The position numbers were made by a program, and so were the translations under genes. From Nicotiana tabacum (Eukaryota; Streptophyta; Magnoliopsida; Solanales; Solanaceae), in contig NC_134093.1 of the NCBI RefSeq assembly GCF_000715075.1, positions 97,200,826-97,264,825 on the forward strand: a DNA stretch of 64,000 bases, read 5' to 3'. Shown here piece after piece: positions 21,806-35,469 of the stretch (the stretch's first letter is position 1; every line of letters starts with the position of its first letter). The notes beneath the pieces are model-generated. The model did not search any database. It was not told the origin of the DNA and was given only the letters and a program-made list of their open reading frames with translations.

Positions 21806-24043
21806 GCAAGGTCTTCGAAAGGTTAACAAAACATCAATTGAAGACCCCTTTTATTTTACCTTAACCCATTCAAAAAGAGTAAAGATATTTGTAATGATTT
21901 AAAGCTCAAAAGGGTTTTCGATTGAACAATGACAAAAAGATTGTGTTTCAAAGGATATTTCAGAGTCACCACTTGAAAATTAATTTCAGTATGCTAAGTC
22001 ACCATTTAAAAAAATAATTTTTCTTTTTAAAAACACATTTGGACTCGGGGAAAAGGTATTAGGCATTCCCAAGTCCCGTAACTAGTACAATTGCATACAT
22101 GATCTAGTTGGTTTTTAAAATTACTCAAATTGAAGTAAAAACACACAAAAATAAAAATAAACACCAAAAGAGGTTCGAGTTCGTCTCCACCTAAAATAAA
22201 TAAAAATAACAAAAATAAATTTAATTATCCTACTATGCCTCCGTGATGATGTTGCCTCAGCCTCTTTTTACACTCACTTCGGGGCGTTCCCTTGATAAAA
22301 ATATTTACAAAGTCTACCGGGCATTCTGCTGATCATAAACTAAAGGGAACGACTTTTTACCTCAAATAAAATAAAATAAAAGGCCTAAAGTTTGCCTACG
22401 CAAGCGTTGACGGCCCTAAGCATACTCCTAGCGGTCAAGTAAGAGAAGTAAAAATAAAATAAAACTAAAGTAAATAAAAATTTATTTCTTGCTCATTTTC
22501 TTTTAACTTTTTATTTTTCATGTATCTAGACCGAGCCTAATCCTAAAGCATGTAGATGAATTAAATATTAATGGGCTCGATCTTTTCCCAATTCCCATGT
22601 CCCAATATCATTCAAGACGGTCCAAACAAAGCATCAAAAGTACAAAAGAATAAAAATATAAGAATAAAGAAAAATGACGGATCAAAGTATGATAAGATCC
22701 ATCTGATCTAGCTAACCCGTCCCGAACAAATAGCACATGTAACCTACACACTTAATTTTCCTTTACCCATTACCATTTTTGTGTGTATTCCTATCAAGTA
22801 CGTGTTCTTCAGACCTCCCTGCTTTCCATTTAATTAATTTTCAAATACATTCAGAAAAACTCATCTTCACCTCCTGCCTCACAAGGCAAGCATAAAATCA
22901 TGAAATTAGTTCATGTGCGAGTCAAACACTCACAGCAACCTGGATATAGAAAAGAAAAGCTCAAAGTAAGCTGGCATCAGTTTCTACTACACGATATAGA
23001 AAAGTAGAATTTTCAAGAGGTCAACAAAAGAGCAAGCATATTCTTAATTGTAGTGCTGACAAAGTGCTATCACCAATCAACGCATGAAAAAGTGATCAAT
23101 AGATCAAATTAGTGATAATAGGTAGTTAATCAACTCCATGAACCAAACTTAATCTCCAATTTATATGAAACTTCAACTTAGAATTATCAGCCGAAATATG
23201 CTAATTTCACATAAGGACATTTTCTTTACTCAAAGAGGACTGCATTTTTATTTCTTAATTACTCATCTTATCCTATTGCAAAATTTCTTCACATAATCGT
23301 ATATGTATTCCGAGCTAGTACATGAATTCACACCATGCAACAGTCACAACTGAAATCATTCCAGCAGGTTTAAGAAAAAGTCTTTTATTGCCTCTGAAAA
23401 TGATTTCAATGATCGCGAACGAGCTAACTTTACATAAAGGAGAACCATCTGAAATTTATGTTACTCTACTAATAAGCAAAAGATCAACATTTTCGAAATA
23501 TAACTTTAGATTTTCACGTTTGAACTATAGAAAGACAGATAAGAGAAATTAAACAGTCTGTGAGACGAATTCCGTGACATGCTCCTGCTCAGATAAATTA
23601 GTTAAGCATCTAACCCATGGCTGTAATTAAAGTAGCAGACTAACGTGTTCAAGATTGCAGACTCAAAGCTCACAAATTTACAATTAAGAAGCTAATGAAG
23701 ATTCGGTGAGCTTAACATGATAAGTTCACAAATAGAGAAACAAGCAAGCATGAAAACTCAGAGAAATACACAAATCGTTCGAACTCGTTCAACTACTTTA
23801 ACTCATCATAAATTAATTGATCAATTATATTTCCAATAGAGAATGAAACATGTTATGTCGATCCAAGCTTCAATAAAGCAGTAACAACGATAAACCAAAC
23901 TTCAATCACTTATGACCGAAACCAAGCAGATTCTAACAAGACATAATTTTGCCCATTCAGATAGTCACAAAACCAAATTACACTTCAATCGAGCGCTTCG
24001 AAACCAGGTTGATAGAACCTATCAGATATTTAAGCACAAAGCA
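21806..24043. repeat. AT-rich non-coding repeat, left of a Tekay LTR
   Basis: No coding motif is present. The block at 21950-22080 (GAGTCACCACTT, GCTAAGTCACC, GACTCGGGG, GGCATTCCCAAGTCCCG) is typical of untranslated or LTR sequence of large Solanaceae Gypsy elements as I remember them. It may be one end of the same repeat that continues at 30391. The sequence stops abruptly at the TGTCAC start of the next LTR. Confidence 0.4.
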
Positions 24044-27020
24044 TGTCACAATCCAAAATTCACTATAGGCCGTGATGACATCCAATGTCGCCGTTAGGTA
24101 AGCCCACGGTAAACCATCTAAATAATTATTCATTTTATTACTTTGAAATCATAAGTTTTATTAAGTAAAAGAATTTTTGCATTGGGAATCATAGGTACAT
24201 ACATAGTTAGTAAGTAAGAAATAAGAATAAAAGATGATAATATTGTGCAAATCCATAAACATCAACTAGAATATCCCAAAACCTGGTGTCACAAGTGCAT
24301 GAACATCTACTAGGAAGTACAATAACAATATAACATCTGTCTGGAATACAATATAGACATGATAAAGTAAATAATTATGATAGAGACTCTGTGTGCTATA
24401 AATCGTAGCATGAAATACAACTCACCAAAAAGTCCCCTCGGTAGCTACGCCTACGCGCCCAAATGGCCACCCAATGAACCTGTCAGATCCTGCACATTTA
24501 GTGCAGAAGTGCAATATGAATACGTAAATCAATGCGTACCCAGTAAGTATCTAGCTTAACTCCGAAGAGGTAGTGATGAGGGATTATCATTGACACTTAC
24601 TAGTGGTTCAGTAAATCAAATATAATAAAGTAGGCACGTATGAAACATGGCAAGTAAATAATGAGTACAAACATAGGCAAATAATACTGTTTACAGCTGA
24701 ACAATGAACACAAGGTCCTCAATTATTGGATACCTCCTCAAATGGAATACGTAATGGTCAATACCAAATCAACGGTCACATCTCAAGTCAGGAAATTCAT
24801 GAGTATGCAGAGTCCTTATCAAGTATTTCGCACGATTTTCCGAGGCGAGCAGCCTGATCCCATAAGAGTGTTTTGATAGAACTGCCGAGGTGAACGCCCC
24901 GATCCCATAAGAGTGTGAAGCTTTTACGGGTCTATGACCCCACTCATGAATGTACGTGTGAGTTATGGAATTCAAGTGATTTTTTTTATAAATACGCACA
25001 ACGCGGGAGAAATCCACAAGAGAAGTAAAATTTCTATGGCTAACCAAGTATCTCGTCAAATATCTAAAATAGCGAGTCCATTACTCTACGCGAGTCTAGT
25101 CTCAAGTCATAATGCGAATTGAAGTAATTAAGAAGGCAAGAATAACTCAAATAGTATAATTAAAGCATGGCGTGAGTCTAAGTCTACCCAAATTTAATCA
25201 GAGTTCTAGCGTACCGACGGACACTCATCACCTCATACGTGCATAGCTCCCACAACGTGTAGCACATAATAAATATAATACCTACGGGGTAAATTCCCCC
25301 TCACAAGGTTAGACAAGTGACTTATCTTGCTTCAAAATTCCATAATCGGCTCCAACGCATCTCTAACACCTCAAGTCGATGCCCATCGATCCGAAACTAG
25401 TCAAACAACATGCAAATCAAATATACTCCAATACTCATAATTAATCAATTTATAACAATTTCCAACTCCGCTCGAAAAGTCAACAAAGTCAATCCCGTGC
25501 TCGGTTTCTAAAAATTTTCAAAGAAAAACATTAGCCATAGCTCCACAAAGAAAAACTTAACTTCTTAAATTTACAAGCCTAAATTCGTGTATTTAACGCA
25601 CAATGATGAAAATGACGCTCCAAAGTCGGCTCCCATGGAAAAAATGAAGTGTAAATGACAAACCCACGATTTCAAAACAACACTGTCCAGCCCGACCTTC
25701 TTTGTGAACGTGACAAGTCCCTCACGTTCGCGAAGCACTACCAACTTCTGCTCCCTAATTCCTCTACATGAACGCGAGACAAGGCCCGCGAGATAAGAAG
25801 AGCGACCCAAAAATGAAAAGAAGAGTATGAGGGGCAGTGGCTCACCGATAATAAGAAGAACTCACATTCTCGTCCTGACAGATGACCAACCTGTTAAGGC
25901 ATCTTTCTCAATAACCATCCTCTCCCATTCCAGTTTTTTTCTCTTTTGGTTAGGGACAAGTTCATTTTCATTCCCTCGATATGGCATGAGCCGCACCTTC
26001 GACATAAACTTGGCATGCTAAGGCACTTCTTGGACACAGAGGTTTTCGAGATCTATAAGAAGTAGAGTCATCTCTCAAAAGAAGTATGTCCTTGATTTGA
26101 AGAAAACAAGGATGTTAGGTTACAAGGCCACAATTAGCCCAATAGAAGAAAATCCTAAGCTTGAAGAAAAGAGAAAAGAACCCTTGGTGCTTTCAGATAC
26201 TCTATACGAGACAGTGTATATAGTACTATCAATTTATTTTCAATCGTGGATACATATGTATCCTTAAGATACTGAAACGACTACCATTATTGGTATTAAA
26301 CCAATAACGATTCATACAAGCTAAATCTTCTAATCGATAATTAGGTCAAAGAAAGAACTTTAATTTAATTAATTCATTTTTCTACCGTACACCAACCGGG
26401 AAGAAAGATTTAGTGCTTTTCACCATTTCGCCAAACCAGAACGAGAGCCAATCGGGTCGATCAGAATGTCCTTATTTCACAGCGCTATAACATTCTCAAG
26501 TTAGAGTCTGACTATCTCTATTATTAGTATTACCGTCCGAATCATACTTAAACATTTCAGAATGATGCCAAATTTTGCGTACAAGTAATAATTCCCGATA
26601 CAAACCTATTCCAAGGCTCGAAATTTGAAACAGACATCAATAACACCAAAGTCCTCTTCAAACCAAACTTAGAAAATTCTAAAAACCTTCAAAATGCCAA
26701 CCTTCCACAAGAAGTGCCGAAATACTCCCGGACCACCCGATACTCAACCTAAACATACGCCCAAGTCCAAAAGCATCATATGAACCTATTGGAACCTTCA
26801 ATTCCTGATTCTGAGGTCGTTTACTCAAAAGTCGAACCGTGGTCAACTCTTCTAACTTAAAACTTCCGAATTGAGAATGTTCCTTCCAAATCAACTCTGA
26901 ACTTTCTGAAATTCAATTTCGACTACGCGTACAAGTCATAATACATAAAGTGAAGCTACTCAAGGCCTCAAACTACCGAACAATGCGCTATAACTCAAAA
27001 CGACCGGTCGGGTCGTTACA
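24044..27020 (-). repeat. 3' LTR of a truncated Tekay-like element
   Basis: It starts TGTCACAATCC and ends GGGTCGTTACA on the + strand, 2977 bp. Its internal order (acceptor-like site near 24490, hairpin block near 25220, short GAACGCG/TTCGCG words at 25690-25800, ACGACCGGTCGG end) matches the other Tekay-type LTRs. The donor-like site is mutated here (GATAAGT near 25315). The word cluster is short and lies about 1.2 kb from the U3 end instead of about 0.65 kb, so this copy has extra sequence in between. Confidence 0.85.
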
Positions 27021-27030
27021 TTCTCCCCCA
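27021..27030 (-). other. Polypurine tract of the 24044-30390 element
   Basis: On the - strand TGGGGGAGAA directly precedes the TGTAACGACCC LTR start. It orients the element. Confidence 0.8.
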
Positions 27031-30000
27031 CATAAACATACATCCGTCCTCGAACATGCCAAAAACCGTTCCAGAGTTGCCCAAAATCATTGTTTAACAC
27101 CTCGCTCACCTACCCGTGCCACTGCAACCCATGTGAGCACTTTAGGTCGAGCCAGACTAAAGATCCTTCCTGCTACCTTAGCCCACAAACCTTATAACCA
27201 AATTCGAACATCTGGGACTCTCTATGAGACCTGATTCTAGCATATGAACACCGTATCAAACTCAACCCGCTGTACTATATATGATCATGCACCCATGCTT
27301 AAACCACACAATGCACCACATAATCCGTATGCCCATGATAACATCCTCCAACCGTAAAAGTTGCAAACTCACTAACATGATGCGCGTAGTATATCTCATA
27401 ACACGTATAAGCCATGTTCCAACCCTCTCAATACTGCGACGATGAAAGAGACATGTAGAATCTCATTACCACCCGCCAAATAAAAATTCTATGGAATTTC
27501 CCTGCTCAACGAGAGCCCTTGCCTCACTCTGAACTGAATAATGACATTTTCCCTATAATATACCTTATCTAAATCTGATTTCACTAACTCTACGTCCAAC
27601 CACCTCGTCTCACCCGGTACAAGCTGCTCGACTGACAAGACACATAAAAAAATCACCTAAAATCTCCTATGACGACATTAATACGCCAATAAGCTAAAAC
27701 TCGAATATGACTTTTAAGGAAGAATGAACTCTAGCAAAGAGCTACCCAGCACGCATAAAAAATAAAACAACCAAATAGATGCTATGAGCCTATCTCAAAG
27801 ATGAGAAACGAGGCACATAAAATAAGGATAAAGAACTGTACTGAATATCTCACTGTTCTGGCGTGCAACCCGATCCCATATGATACCGTAGCAGCGTGCA
27901 ACCCGATCCACACATAACAATCAAAAGGGAAATATCCATCCATCCATAACGCTCAAACTCACTAAATGCCCGAATATCAACCATGAGAACGCCAAATGCA
28001 TAAATACAACCCTGGGGAGACAAATAGTGCCATGCGCTACAAAACTCGAACTTAACTAAGGTGCAATAAATGACAAGCTACACAGGACCATAACACACGT
28101 GTGAATAATCAAGTCGTCTCACAACCCACATGGCATAAAAGAGTAGCACTTGAAATAGATGACGCCAGGAATACCATCCGCTACACTCGAAGACCCGTCC
28201 ATCAGCGATGCTATGCCGAATAAGCGCATCTGATATGGTATAAAATATACATTCACATTAGGCCTGCCAACTGACCTCAAGACGATTTCGATCATCTCCA
28301 AATGGGTCTATAACCTCCCAAAGATCCACAATGACCATATCCATGACACATACGATCAACCATCAAATCAGGAGCAAATTTCCACAGTCCGCAACCAAAG
28401 AAATAGAGCACCTCTCAGACATAAACTCTCCCATCAGTGACAGTACTAGAATCTCCATACCTGATTTCAATCCCTACCACATAAATAGTTGACACGCCAC
28501 ACTTATACAATCATCCCCCGGGAGTCCACTACTTTCCGCACCAGGTAGCAAGGTCTGCACATCCATACCACTAATCATACAAATTCTGTAATGCAATTCA
28601 AGAATCCGCAAATCAATACACCATGCACAGAACACCGTTCTCAGGCGACACTAAGATAGCGCCAGCATACTCTGAACATCTGAAATCTTCCCCCCGCTCT
28701 TCCGGGCTCGTGACATTCTTAATAAGACTAAACCGCAACCTTGATCCTCAACTTACAATCTCCATACCGCTCACTGCACATATCATGTTGTTGCTTGAGA
28801 GTACAAGAATTTCATCATAATCTCCTAAACCATCAATAGAGTTAACACTTTATCGACTCGAAAGCTTTCACTTAACTCATTTTAGAAGAAGAATTTCCAC
28901 CTATAACCAACTTCTCATAACCACAGAAAATGTAAACCTCAAGTCGCGGTCTAAACCACCATAACTCTTCCGGGATCCATTCACACATAACCAAGCTATC
29001 AGAATCAAATACCTCCAAATCAATTGAACCACAGCGGCTATCAAGCCCGCACGTACAACTACAAACCACTTGTATAGCCTCACTAAACCGAAGGAACAAA
29101 TTATTTCCACAACCTTGCTGATTCAAACCATAATTAACAAACGCAACTTCTTCCAATTTACTCTTGACTTGCCTTCGAAATAATAGTTCTATTCAAACAC
29201 ATAACGGGCCCCAAACCACACTCATCCCCAGTGACCCAAATCACATAACCACATCGTCTCAATACCCATCAGCCATCTCATACCATCCTCATGCACTTAA
29301 TAGTATCTCCAGCTGATACACCCGTTCAGTAAGACCTCCTGTGAATCCAAAGCTATTTCTCCCATTTCTCTAACATTGCACCGTAGACCCGATGATAACA
29401 TAGAAATTCCCCAAGTATTCTTCACACTCTACTACAAATTCTTCACACTCTGACCTGGTCCCGAATATATAACCAAAATCTAGTGCTCTGCTAGCACATG
29501 AACTCTTCCAAAAAGCAACCAGATGAATTCTTTTCCTTGCACATCGCATCTATAAGAAGCATAAATTCTGAGTCATCCCTAACATCTGCACATGAATTGA
29601 TAATATCCTCTTGGTCATAACTAATCCATTAATGCATCGATAACCAGAAGCTGCATAGGCACACAACCACGTGACCCATTCGTAGACGGTGGGATGCCCC
29701 ACTTATCTTTATGCTACAATCACATAGATCCAGATACCACAACTACTTCTTCTTCCCAGTAACCATGATCCCACACCGTTACTCGACCAACTTCTCGTAA
29801 GCTCTTATTGCACCAATCATAACACATCCCGAATTATCAGCCTCCATTGCAAACTCAACCTCCTAGGGGTCATACTATCTTCTTCAAGCGACCCAAGCTC
29901 ACATCGCAATACATGCATCCCATGTTGGGCATAAAGTAGAGCACTCCGTAGGAACCTCATCAAAACCACACAATAGCTAACCTGTTCATAGTATATAACC

Positions 30001-30390
30001 CACTTGTTTAACCTTATATCGACCTCGTCTAACATTATTACTATAGTTACATCCATCATGAAATCACTTATTCTCCCTGGGTCCATACTGATCCGCTAGC
30101 CGTAAGAATCCTTTTATTCATTAACATCACCGGAAGGTCTAATAATATGTTTGAAACTCGAAGCCGCTTTGCATCCAAAACAAGAATCGAATACTCACAT
30201 TTTCCTATATTCCGATCAAGCCCTTCTCATCACATTCAAAATTCCTAAGCACAGAGACCACCTTAGGGATCATCTCCCTCTAACCATCAACACTGAAAAT
30301 GCCGATTACATCCTGAAGTTGCAACACACATCCATCTCTGATAACTTCCTCTTGATTGGAAGCGCGAAACACTGGAAACACAAAATTCTT
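27031..30390 (-). other. 3' non-coding region of a truncated Tekay-like element
   Basis: This is 3.4 kb of C/A-rich sequence (plus strand) without gag or pol motifs. Its first part aligns with 10180-10700 and shorter words recur later, so it belongs to the same kind of element as the nested one. No 5' LTR, gag or primer site is reached. At about 30390 the sequence changes character, so the element is truncated on this side. The right boundary is an estimate. Confidence 0.6.
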
Positions 30391-31324
30391 GATTGATTTT
30401 GCGTGGAATCAAATACAAGTGAATCCGGCAATACAAATCCGAAGTAAATAGCAGCTACAATGCAACAGATTCAAGAGCTATGAACAGACCTCGATCACTC
30501 AAACAGACCCCATACAAGCAGAGTTAAATCGATTCCCATTGAACTCAGAAAAAGCGAAATAGAAAATTTCGAATCAAACTCTAATACCTCAAATAAACTC
30601 CATAAGTGAATATCAAAAACATAAATCAAAATATTTTTGTATATTTTTGATTTTTGAAGTAAGAACGGAACTAGAAGAACTGATTCTCCCTTTTATATAT
30701 ATATGAATGAATGAAAACAAGAAATCAAAAGCAGGATCCAAAAATCAAAAAGAAACCCTAGTTCTTTTCACCCTGAACTTTTCTGTCCAAAAATCCCCTT
30801 AATTTATGAAAATACCAAGTATATATAGAGAGCTAATAATGTTCTCCTCTTATTCTTCTCCAAAAAACAATCTAAAATTTTTGAGAAATCTCCCAAAAAT
30901 CCAAAAAATCTTCTTGTAGTGACGAGATGGGACAGATGGAGGGAGTAGATCGAATGTAACTCGATCCTGCGCACCCCATTTTTCTGATTCTCGTCTAAGG
31001 GAAATAAATTCGAAAAGAAATGGGAGAAAATGTGTTTCAGATAACAATGATTAGGTTCGTATGGGTGTGTGACGTGTAAGAAGGAGAGAATGAGAGAGGG
31101 GACCAAAAGCGCGTTGCCAGATGATTCCTATTCCGGCGAGGGGATCGGCGGCGGGCAGAGGGAACAAGGGTGGTTGTGGCTTATCTTTCAGAATTGGATT
31201 TTGGGTTTGGTTATAATTAGGTTTTTATATGGGGTGTGTGAATTAATTGGGTGCGTTGGATTAGGTGAGGATGAAAGGCTAAGATTTGATAATGGTCTGA
31301 TGGGTTAATGGGTTGGGACAGACG
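30391..31324. repeat. LTR-like non-coding repeat, left half (occupied site)
   Basis: Bases 30985-31324 match 46880-47165 closely: GATTCTCGTCTAAG, GATTAGGTTCGTAT, GGAACAAGGGTGGTTG and GATAATGGTCTGATGGG. The earlier part is AT-rich and includes TTTTATATATATATGAATG near 30691. No coding motif is found. The match breaks at the TGTAGC of a solo LTR and resumes at 34159. Confidence 0.6.
31320..31324. repeat. Target-site duplication of solo LTR, left (AGACG)
   Basis: AGACG before the LTR compares with AGATG after it (34159-34163), 4 of 5. The mismatch is a C-to-T change in a CG dinucleotide, as expected from methylated-C decay. Confidence 0.65.
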
Positions 31325-34158
31325 TGTAGCGAACTGGCCGGTCGTTTTAAGTATTGTAGCCCCGTTCCCCCATTTATTTCTTATTCTATATTCAATTGTA
31401 GTTATGTGACTTGCCGAGGTGCTTGGTTTGGTTCCGAGGATGGTTTGGAATAAATTGGGATACTTAGTCCCAAGGTTGGAAGCCTAAGTTGTAAGAGTTG
31501 GCCGGATATTGTATTATGGGTAAACAACTCTATAATGGAGTTTTGATGGTTCCGATAGCCCTGTATGGTAATTTTGGACTTAGGAGTGTTTTCGTATATC
31601 GATTTGGAGGTCCGTAGGTTGTTTAGACTAGAATTAGCGAAAGTTGGAAAGTTGAAGGTTTGGAAAGTTGAGAAGTTTGATCGAGAGTTCACTTTGTTGA
31701 TACTAGGCTCAAATTTTGGTTCTGGAAGTTGGAATAGGTTTTTTGTGTCATTTATGACTTGTGTGCAAATTTTGAGGTCAATCGGAATTGGTTTGATAGG
31801 TTTCGGCATCGATTATAGAAGTTGGAAATCCATTAGTTGGAATTGCGATCCATGTTTTTGATATTGTCTGATGTGATTTGAGGCTTAGACTAAGCTCGTA
31901 TAATATTTTAGGATGTGTTGGTATGTTTAGATAGGGTTTCGGGGGCCTCGGGAGTGATACGGCTTGATATCGGATTGATGTTTGGACTTGAGGAAATGTT
32001 GAAGAATTGCAGGTCCGGTGCAATCGCACCTGCGAGGATTTGGTCGCAGGTGCAAGACTGTAGAAGCGGTCATGCAATCACAGCTGCCGAATATGCTAGG
32101 GGCTGGGGGATGCACAGGTGCGAAGATGTTTCCGCATCTGAGAGCTCGTAGATGCGGGAAGTGGAGCGCAGAAGCAGAGTGCAGATTGGTTTGGGTTTCC
32201 GCAGAAGTAGGTGTTGTTGCACAGGTGCGCGTGCGCAGAAGCAGGTGTTATTGCGCAGGTGCACGTGCGCATAAGTGAATGTTGGCTAGAAAGTCTCATG
32301 CAGCAGATGCGGCCACCTTTCCGTAGAAGTGGGACCATATAAGCAAGACCGCAGAAGCAGCTAAGTGTCGCAGGTGCGAAATCATAGGCAGAAGGATAAA
32401 ATAGAAGGGTTTCGTGATTTCTCTCATTTTTGACTTTGCAAGCTCGTCTAATGGCGAATTTTGGAGAGGTTTTCACCTAGATTGAAGATGTAAGTGACTT
32501 TTGATCATTTTTATTCATTAATATTGAATACCCATTGAATTTACCACCTAGATTATGTGTTTTTGAGGTGAGATTTGGGGAATTTTGGACAATGGATTGG
32601 AGATTGGAGAGTTAGATATGAGGGTTTGAAGGTCGATTTGTGGTCGGAATTAGATGATTTTAGTATGGTTAGACCTCGTTATTGAATGTGTGTTTGGTTT
32701 TTTATAAATTTTATCGGATTTCAAGGCGTGGTCCTGGGATTGACTTTTTAATTTTGGTTAAAGATCTTAGCTTTATCATTTGGAATCAATTGCTATAGAT
32801 TTTATTGATAGTATTATGTTATTTTGACTAAATTCGAGCCTTTTGGAGGTTGATACACACGGGAAGGGCTTGTTAAGGGAGTAATTTGGCTTGCTTGAGG
32901 TAAGTATCTTATCTAAACTTGGTTGAGGCATTAGTTGCCTGAATTATTTGTGATAGCTACATGATCAAGGTGGCGCACATGTGCGAGGTTGAACCCATAT
33001 GCATGCACCGGGATACTATTTCCATGCTCGGGTAGTATTTAGGCTATGACATGCCTTGAAATGAATGATAAGCTTCAAGTTGAAATATTTCTCCTACTTG
33101 TACCCCTATGTGAGCTATTTGTACCATATTTGAGATTTCGTTGAGGTTATTCTTCCGGTTGAACCTGATAACAACTATTGCTTGATGGAAACTGTCTGTT
33201 ATAGCTGTGATAGCACACATTGCACATGCCTACACTATAGCATGTTAGTTATACCAGTCCAGGAGTATGAAACTTGATAATCATTGATCATGTACATGTA
33301 CTCTCGTATATTTGCTTTCTTTGTGTTATTAGCTTCACTGGTAGGTTGTGACCACGTCGGGCGGATTGTGATTGTTGGCATGTGAGTTGTCCGTGCGGAT
33401 CCAGATATTATTGTTATTAGCACGTAAGTTGTTAGTGCAGCACATGAGTTGTCCATGCGAGTTCTATTATTAGCACGTGAGTTGTCCGTACAGCATGTGT
33501 ATACGGATCCATCCCCCTAGGGTCGCCCTCTCATGTTTATCTCTTGATGGTGTACACGCGGTTTTGAAGAAAACTGATCAGCGAGTTGGTACGTATATGG
33601 AAAAACTGAGGAAAGTCTGACTAGTGTTATTTTGGAATTGCATTTCATCTCTACTTGTAATTTCCATAGTTTATTATCTGATTATATGTATATCACCTTA
33701 TATGTTTTATCTGTGACTGAGTAGAGATTATGAGTAATTTTACACCCACGCACAGATAGTCCTCTCAGTATTTTATACATGTTCACGTTACTGTATTGTA
33801 CTTATTGAATTATATAAAGTTGTATAGGTTATAGCATGTATCATTTATAATTCTTGTTTATTTTACCTCGTCGTAGTTAGTTACAATACTTATATCACCC
33901 TATATGTTGTCTTTTCCTTTCATACTGTTGTTACAGTTCAGACAGTTCAGACTTGTATTCCGTTGTAGAGCTCATGACTTTGTATTTATCAGTTTCTGGG
34001 GAATTTACTTTGTATTAGTAGTTTTATTGTATTGAGATTTCAGACTTATGCTATTTCTAAAAGTTTCGTTGTTCTGTTTGCCTTTATTATCATATTTCGG
34101 CTTGCCTAACCAGTGTGTTAGGCTCCATCACGATAAGTTAGAATTTTGGGTCGTGACA
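31325..34158 (+). mobile_element. Solo LTR, Tekay-like, + orientation
   Basis: It starts TGTAGCGAACTGGCCGG and ends GGGTCGTGACA. No internal region flanks it, and the surrounding repeat is contiguous across it, as a related empty copy at 46880-47500 shows. It holds a cluster of GCAGGTGCGA / GCAGATGCGG words (about 31990-32390) and GTAAGT sites at 32490 and 32900. The usual acceptor-like motif is not clear in this copy. Solo LTRs arise by recombination between the two LTRs of a full element. Confidence 0.85.
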
Positions 34159-34680
34159 AGATGGGTTGCGGGTCAACAGGTTGGGGGAAGTGGGCCTGGA
34201 ATTTGGGTCATGTCTAATATGAAAATAGACCTCTCTTGGACTCTTTTTGGACTTTATTTAAAGACCATGTCCAAACCAAAATCAATTCACTTTCACTTAA
34301 AAATAGAAATACAATTACTACTAATCCATCTTAGTTAAATGAAACAAATTTATTGCAAGGAATATTAACAAGTTATATATTAAATAATAAATATCATAAA
34401 ACAAAACTATTTTTGTATTTTCAAATATGTGTTCTAAAATAAAAAAAATAAAAAACCAAATAAACATAACCCAAGTAAATATATTAAACTAAGAACACTA
34501 AAAAATAATTTTAAAAATTGTGCGGGTCAAAAATTACATGCTTACAACTGTCCTCTTTGCTTGGAAACACGAAGTGTTTTTGAGCAAAGAATTAAGTAAG
34601 CAATGTAATTGATTTCTGACCCGGCTCTTATTCAAAAGAAAATAATAATAGATAAAAAGCGTGTGACCGAGCTCTGGTAT
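34159..34680. repeat. LTR-like non-coding repeat, right half (occupied site)
   Basis: It resumes the match to 47165-47500: GCGGGTCAACA, AGTGGGCCTG, CTCTCTTGGACT, ATTATTGCAAGGAATATTAACA-like sequence and an A-rich stretch. It ends in GCTTACAACTGTCCTCTTTG, which resembles the start of the block at 1815. Confidence 0.6.
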
Positions 34681-34685
34681 CTGAC

Positions 34686-34734
34686 CTGCCTACATATCCT
34701 CGGCTATAAAGGAATCAGGTCACGTGTAGTTCTG
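34686..34734. repeat. Conserved CTGCCTACGTATCC-type block, copy 2
   Basis: CTGCCTACATATCC is followed by AAAGGAATCAGGTC and GTGTAGTTCTG. It is the closest relative of the block at 1915. Confidence 0.6.
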
Positions 34735-34929
34735 AAGCAAGGAAAGATAGAGAAGGATACCGAGGTGGAGAGTCGAGTGAAGTGCGTCGAGGTTCCGGTC
34801 CGCAGTTCTTGTTCATTACATAAAAGATAAAACAAAATAAAATAAAAATTACAAGAAAAACTACAAAATCCTATCTACTCTTCTATCTTAAATCTTTTCT
34901 CAGTCTCGTGTGCATCTCGAACAGCTGAC

Positions 34930-35410
34930 TCGCATTCTTAAGGCGAGCTTCTGCTACTTCTTGGTTGAATTGAAAATTGAAAATTGAAAATTGAAAAATT
35001 GAGCCTAATCTTCAGGCGCGCTCCTGGTGCTTCTGACTTGAACTTATAAATTAAAAATTGAAACAAATACCCCTGTTATCCAGGTGGGCTCTTGCTGCTC
35101 GAACTCGAAATAAATTTGAACTTGTGATCCCTCATTCTTAAGGTGGGTCGCCTGCTTCTATGACATGAACTTGAAGTCAAAATTCTGAAATAAATACTCT
35201 CGTTCTCCAGGTGGGCGCCTGCTACTGACATGAACGTTAAATTAACTCTGAAATAAATACCCCCGTTCTCCAGGTGGGTGCCTGCTACTGAGTTGAAATC
35301 AACTTTGAAATGAATTCCCTCATTCTCCAGGTGGGTTCCTGCTACTAATGTTGAAACTAAAATAAAATTTGAAATGAATACCCTCATTCTCCTGGTGGGT
35401 TCCTGCAATC
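34930..35410. repeat. Tandem array A, about 57-67 bp units, at least six copies
   Basis: The core CTCCAGGTGGGTGCCTGCTAC recurs in variant form at 35081, 35141, 35208, 35271, 35328 and 35392, with two weaker copies near 34941 and 35013. Spacers are AT-rich (GAAATAAATACCC). An open frame on the other strand simply reads through the repeats and is not believed. A short AAAATTG microsatellite lies at 34973-35000. Confidence 0.85.
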
Positions 35411-35469
35411 ACAATGAAATAGACAAAACAAAGAAATTTCTCTACCCCAATTTGTAGGAGGAACATTCG

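Noticed and set aside
24830..24930. Repeated GCGAGCAGCCTGATCCCATAAGAGTG-like words, considered as a CRISPR-like or satellite array
   Set aside because: Only two or three diverged copies are present. They are the ordinary GCGTGCAACCCGATCC repeats of Tekay-type LTRs. This is a plant genome and no spacers or cas genes are present.
24039..30520. Target-site duplication AAGCA for the 24044-30390 element
   Set aside because: The right end of that element is not identifiable. AAGCA near 30515 is not at a defined boundary, so the match is not meaningful.
30680..30720. TTTTATATATATATGAATG as a TATA promoter
   Set aside because: No transcription unit or gene follows. AT microsatellites are common in this DNA.
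31778..32476. Several overlapping frames of 60-126 codons on both strands in the solo LTR
   Set aside because: They arise from the GC-rich word cluster, which lacks stop codons. The peptides are repetitive Arg/Cys/Ala strings without any known domain.
35076..35408. 110-codon open frame on the - strand with a repeated GTHLENEGIHF-like peptide
   Set aside because: It is simply a read-through of tandem array A. The repeat period happens to favour an open frame, and there is no start context or homology.
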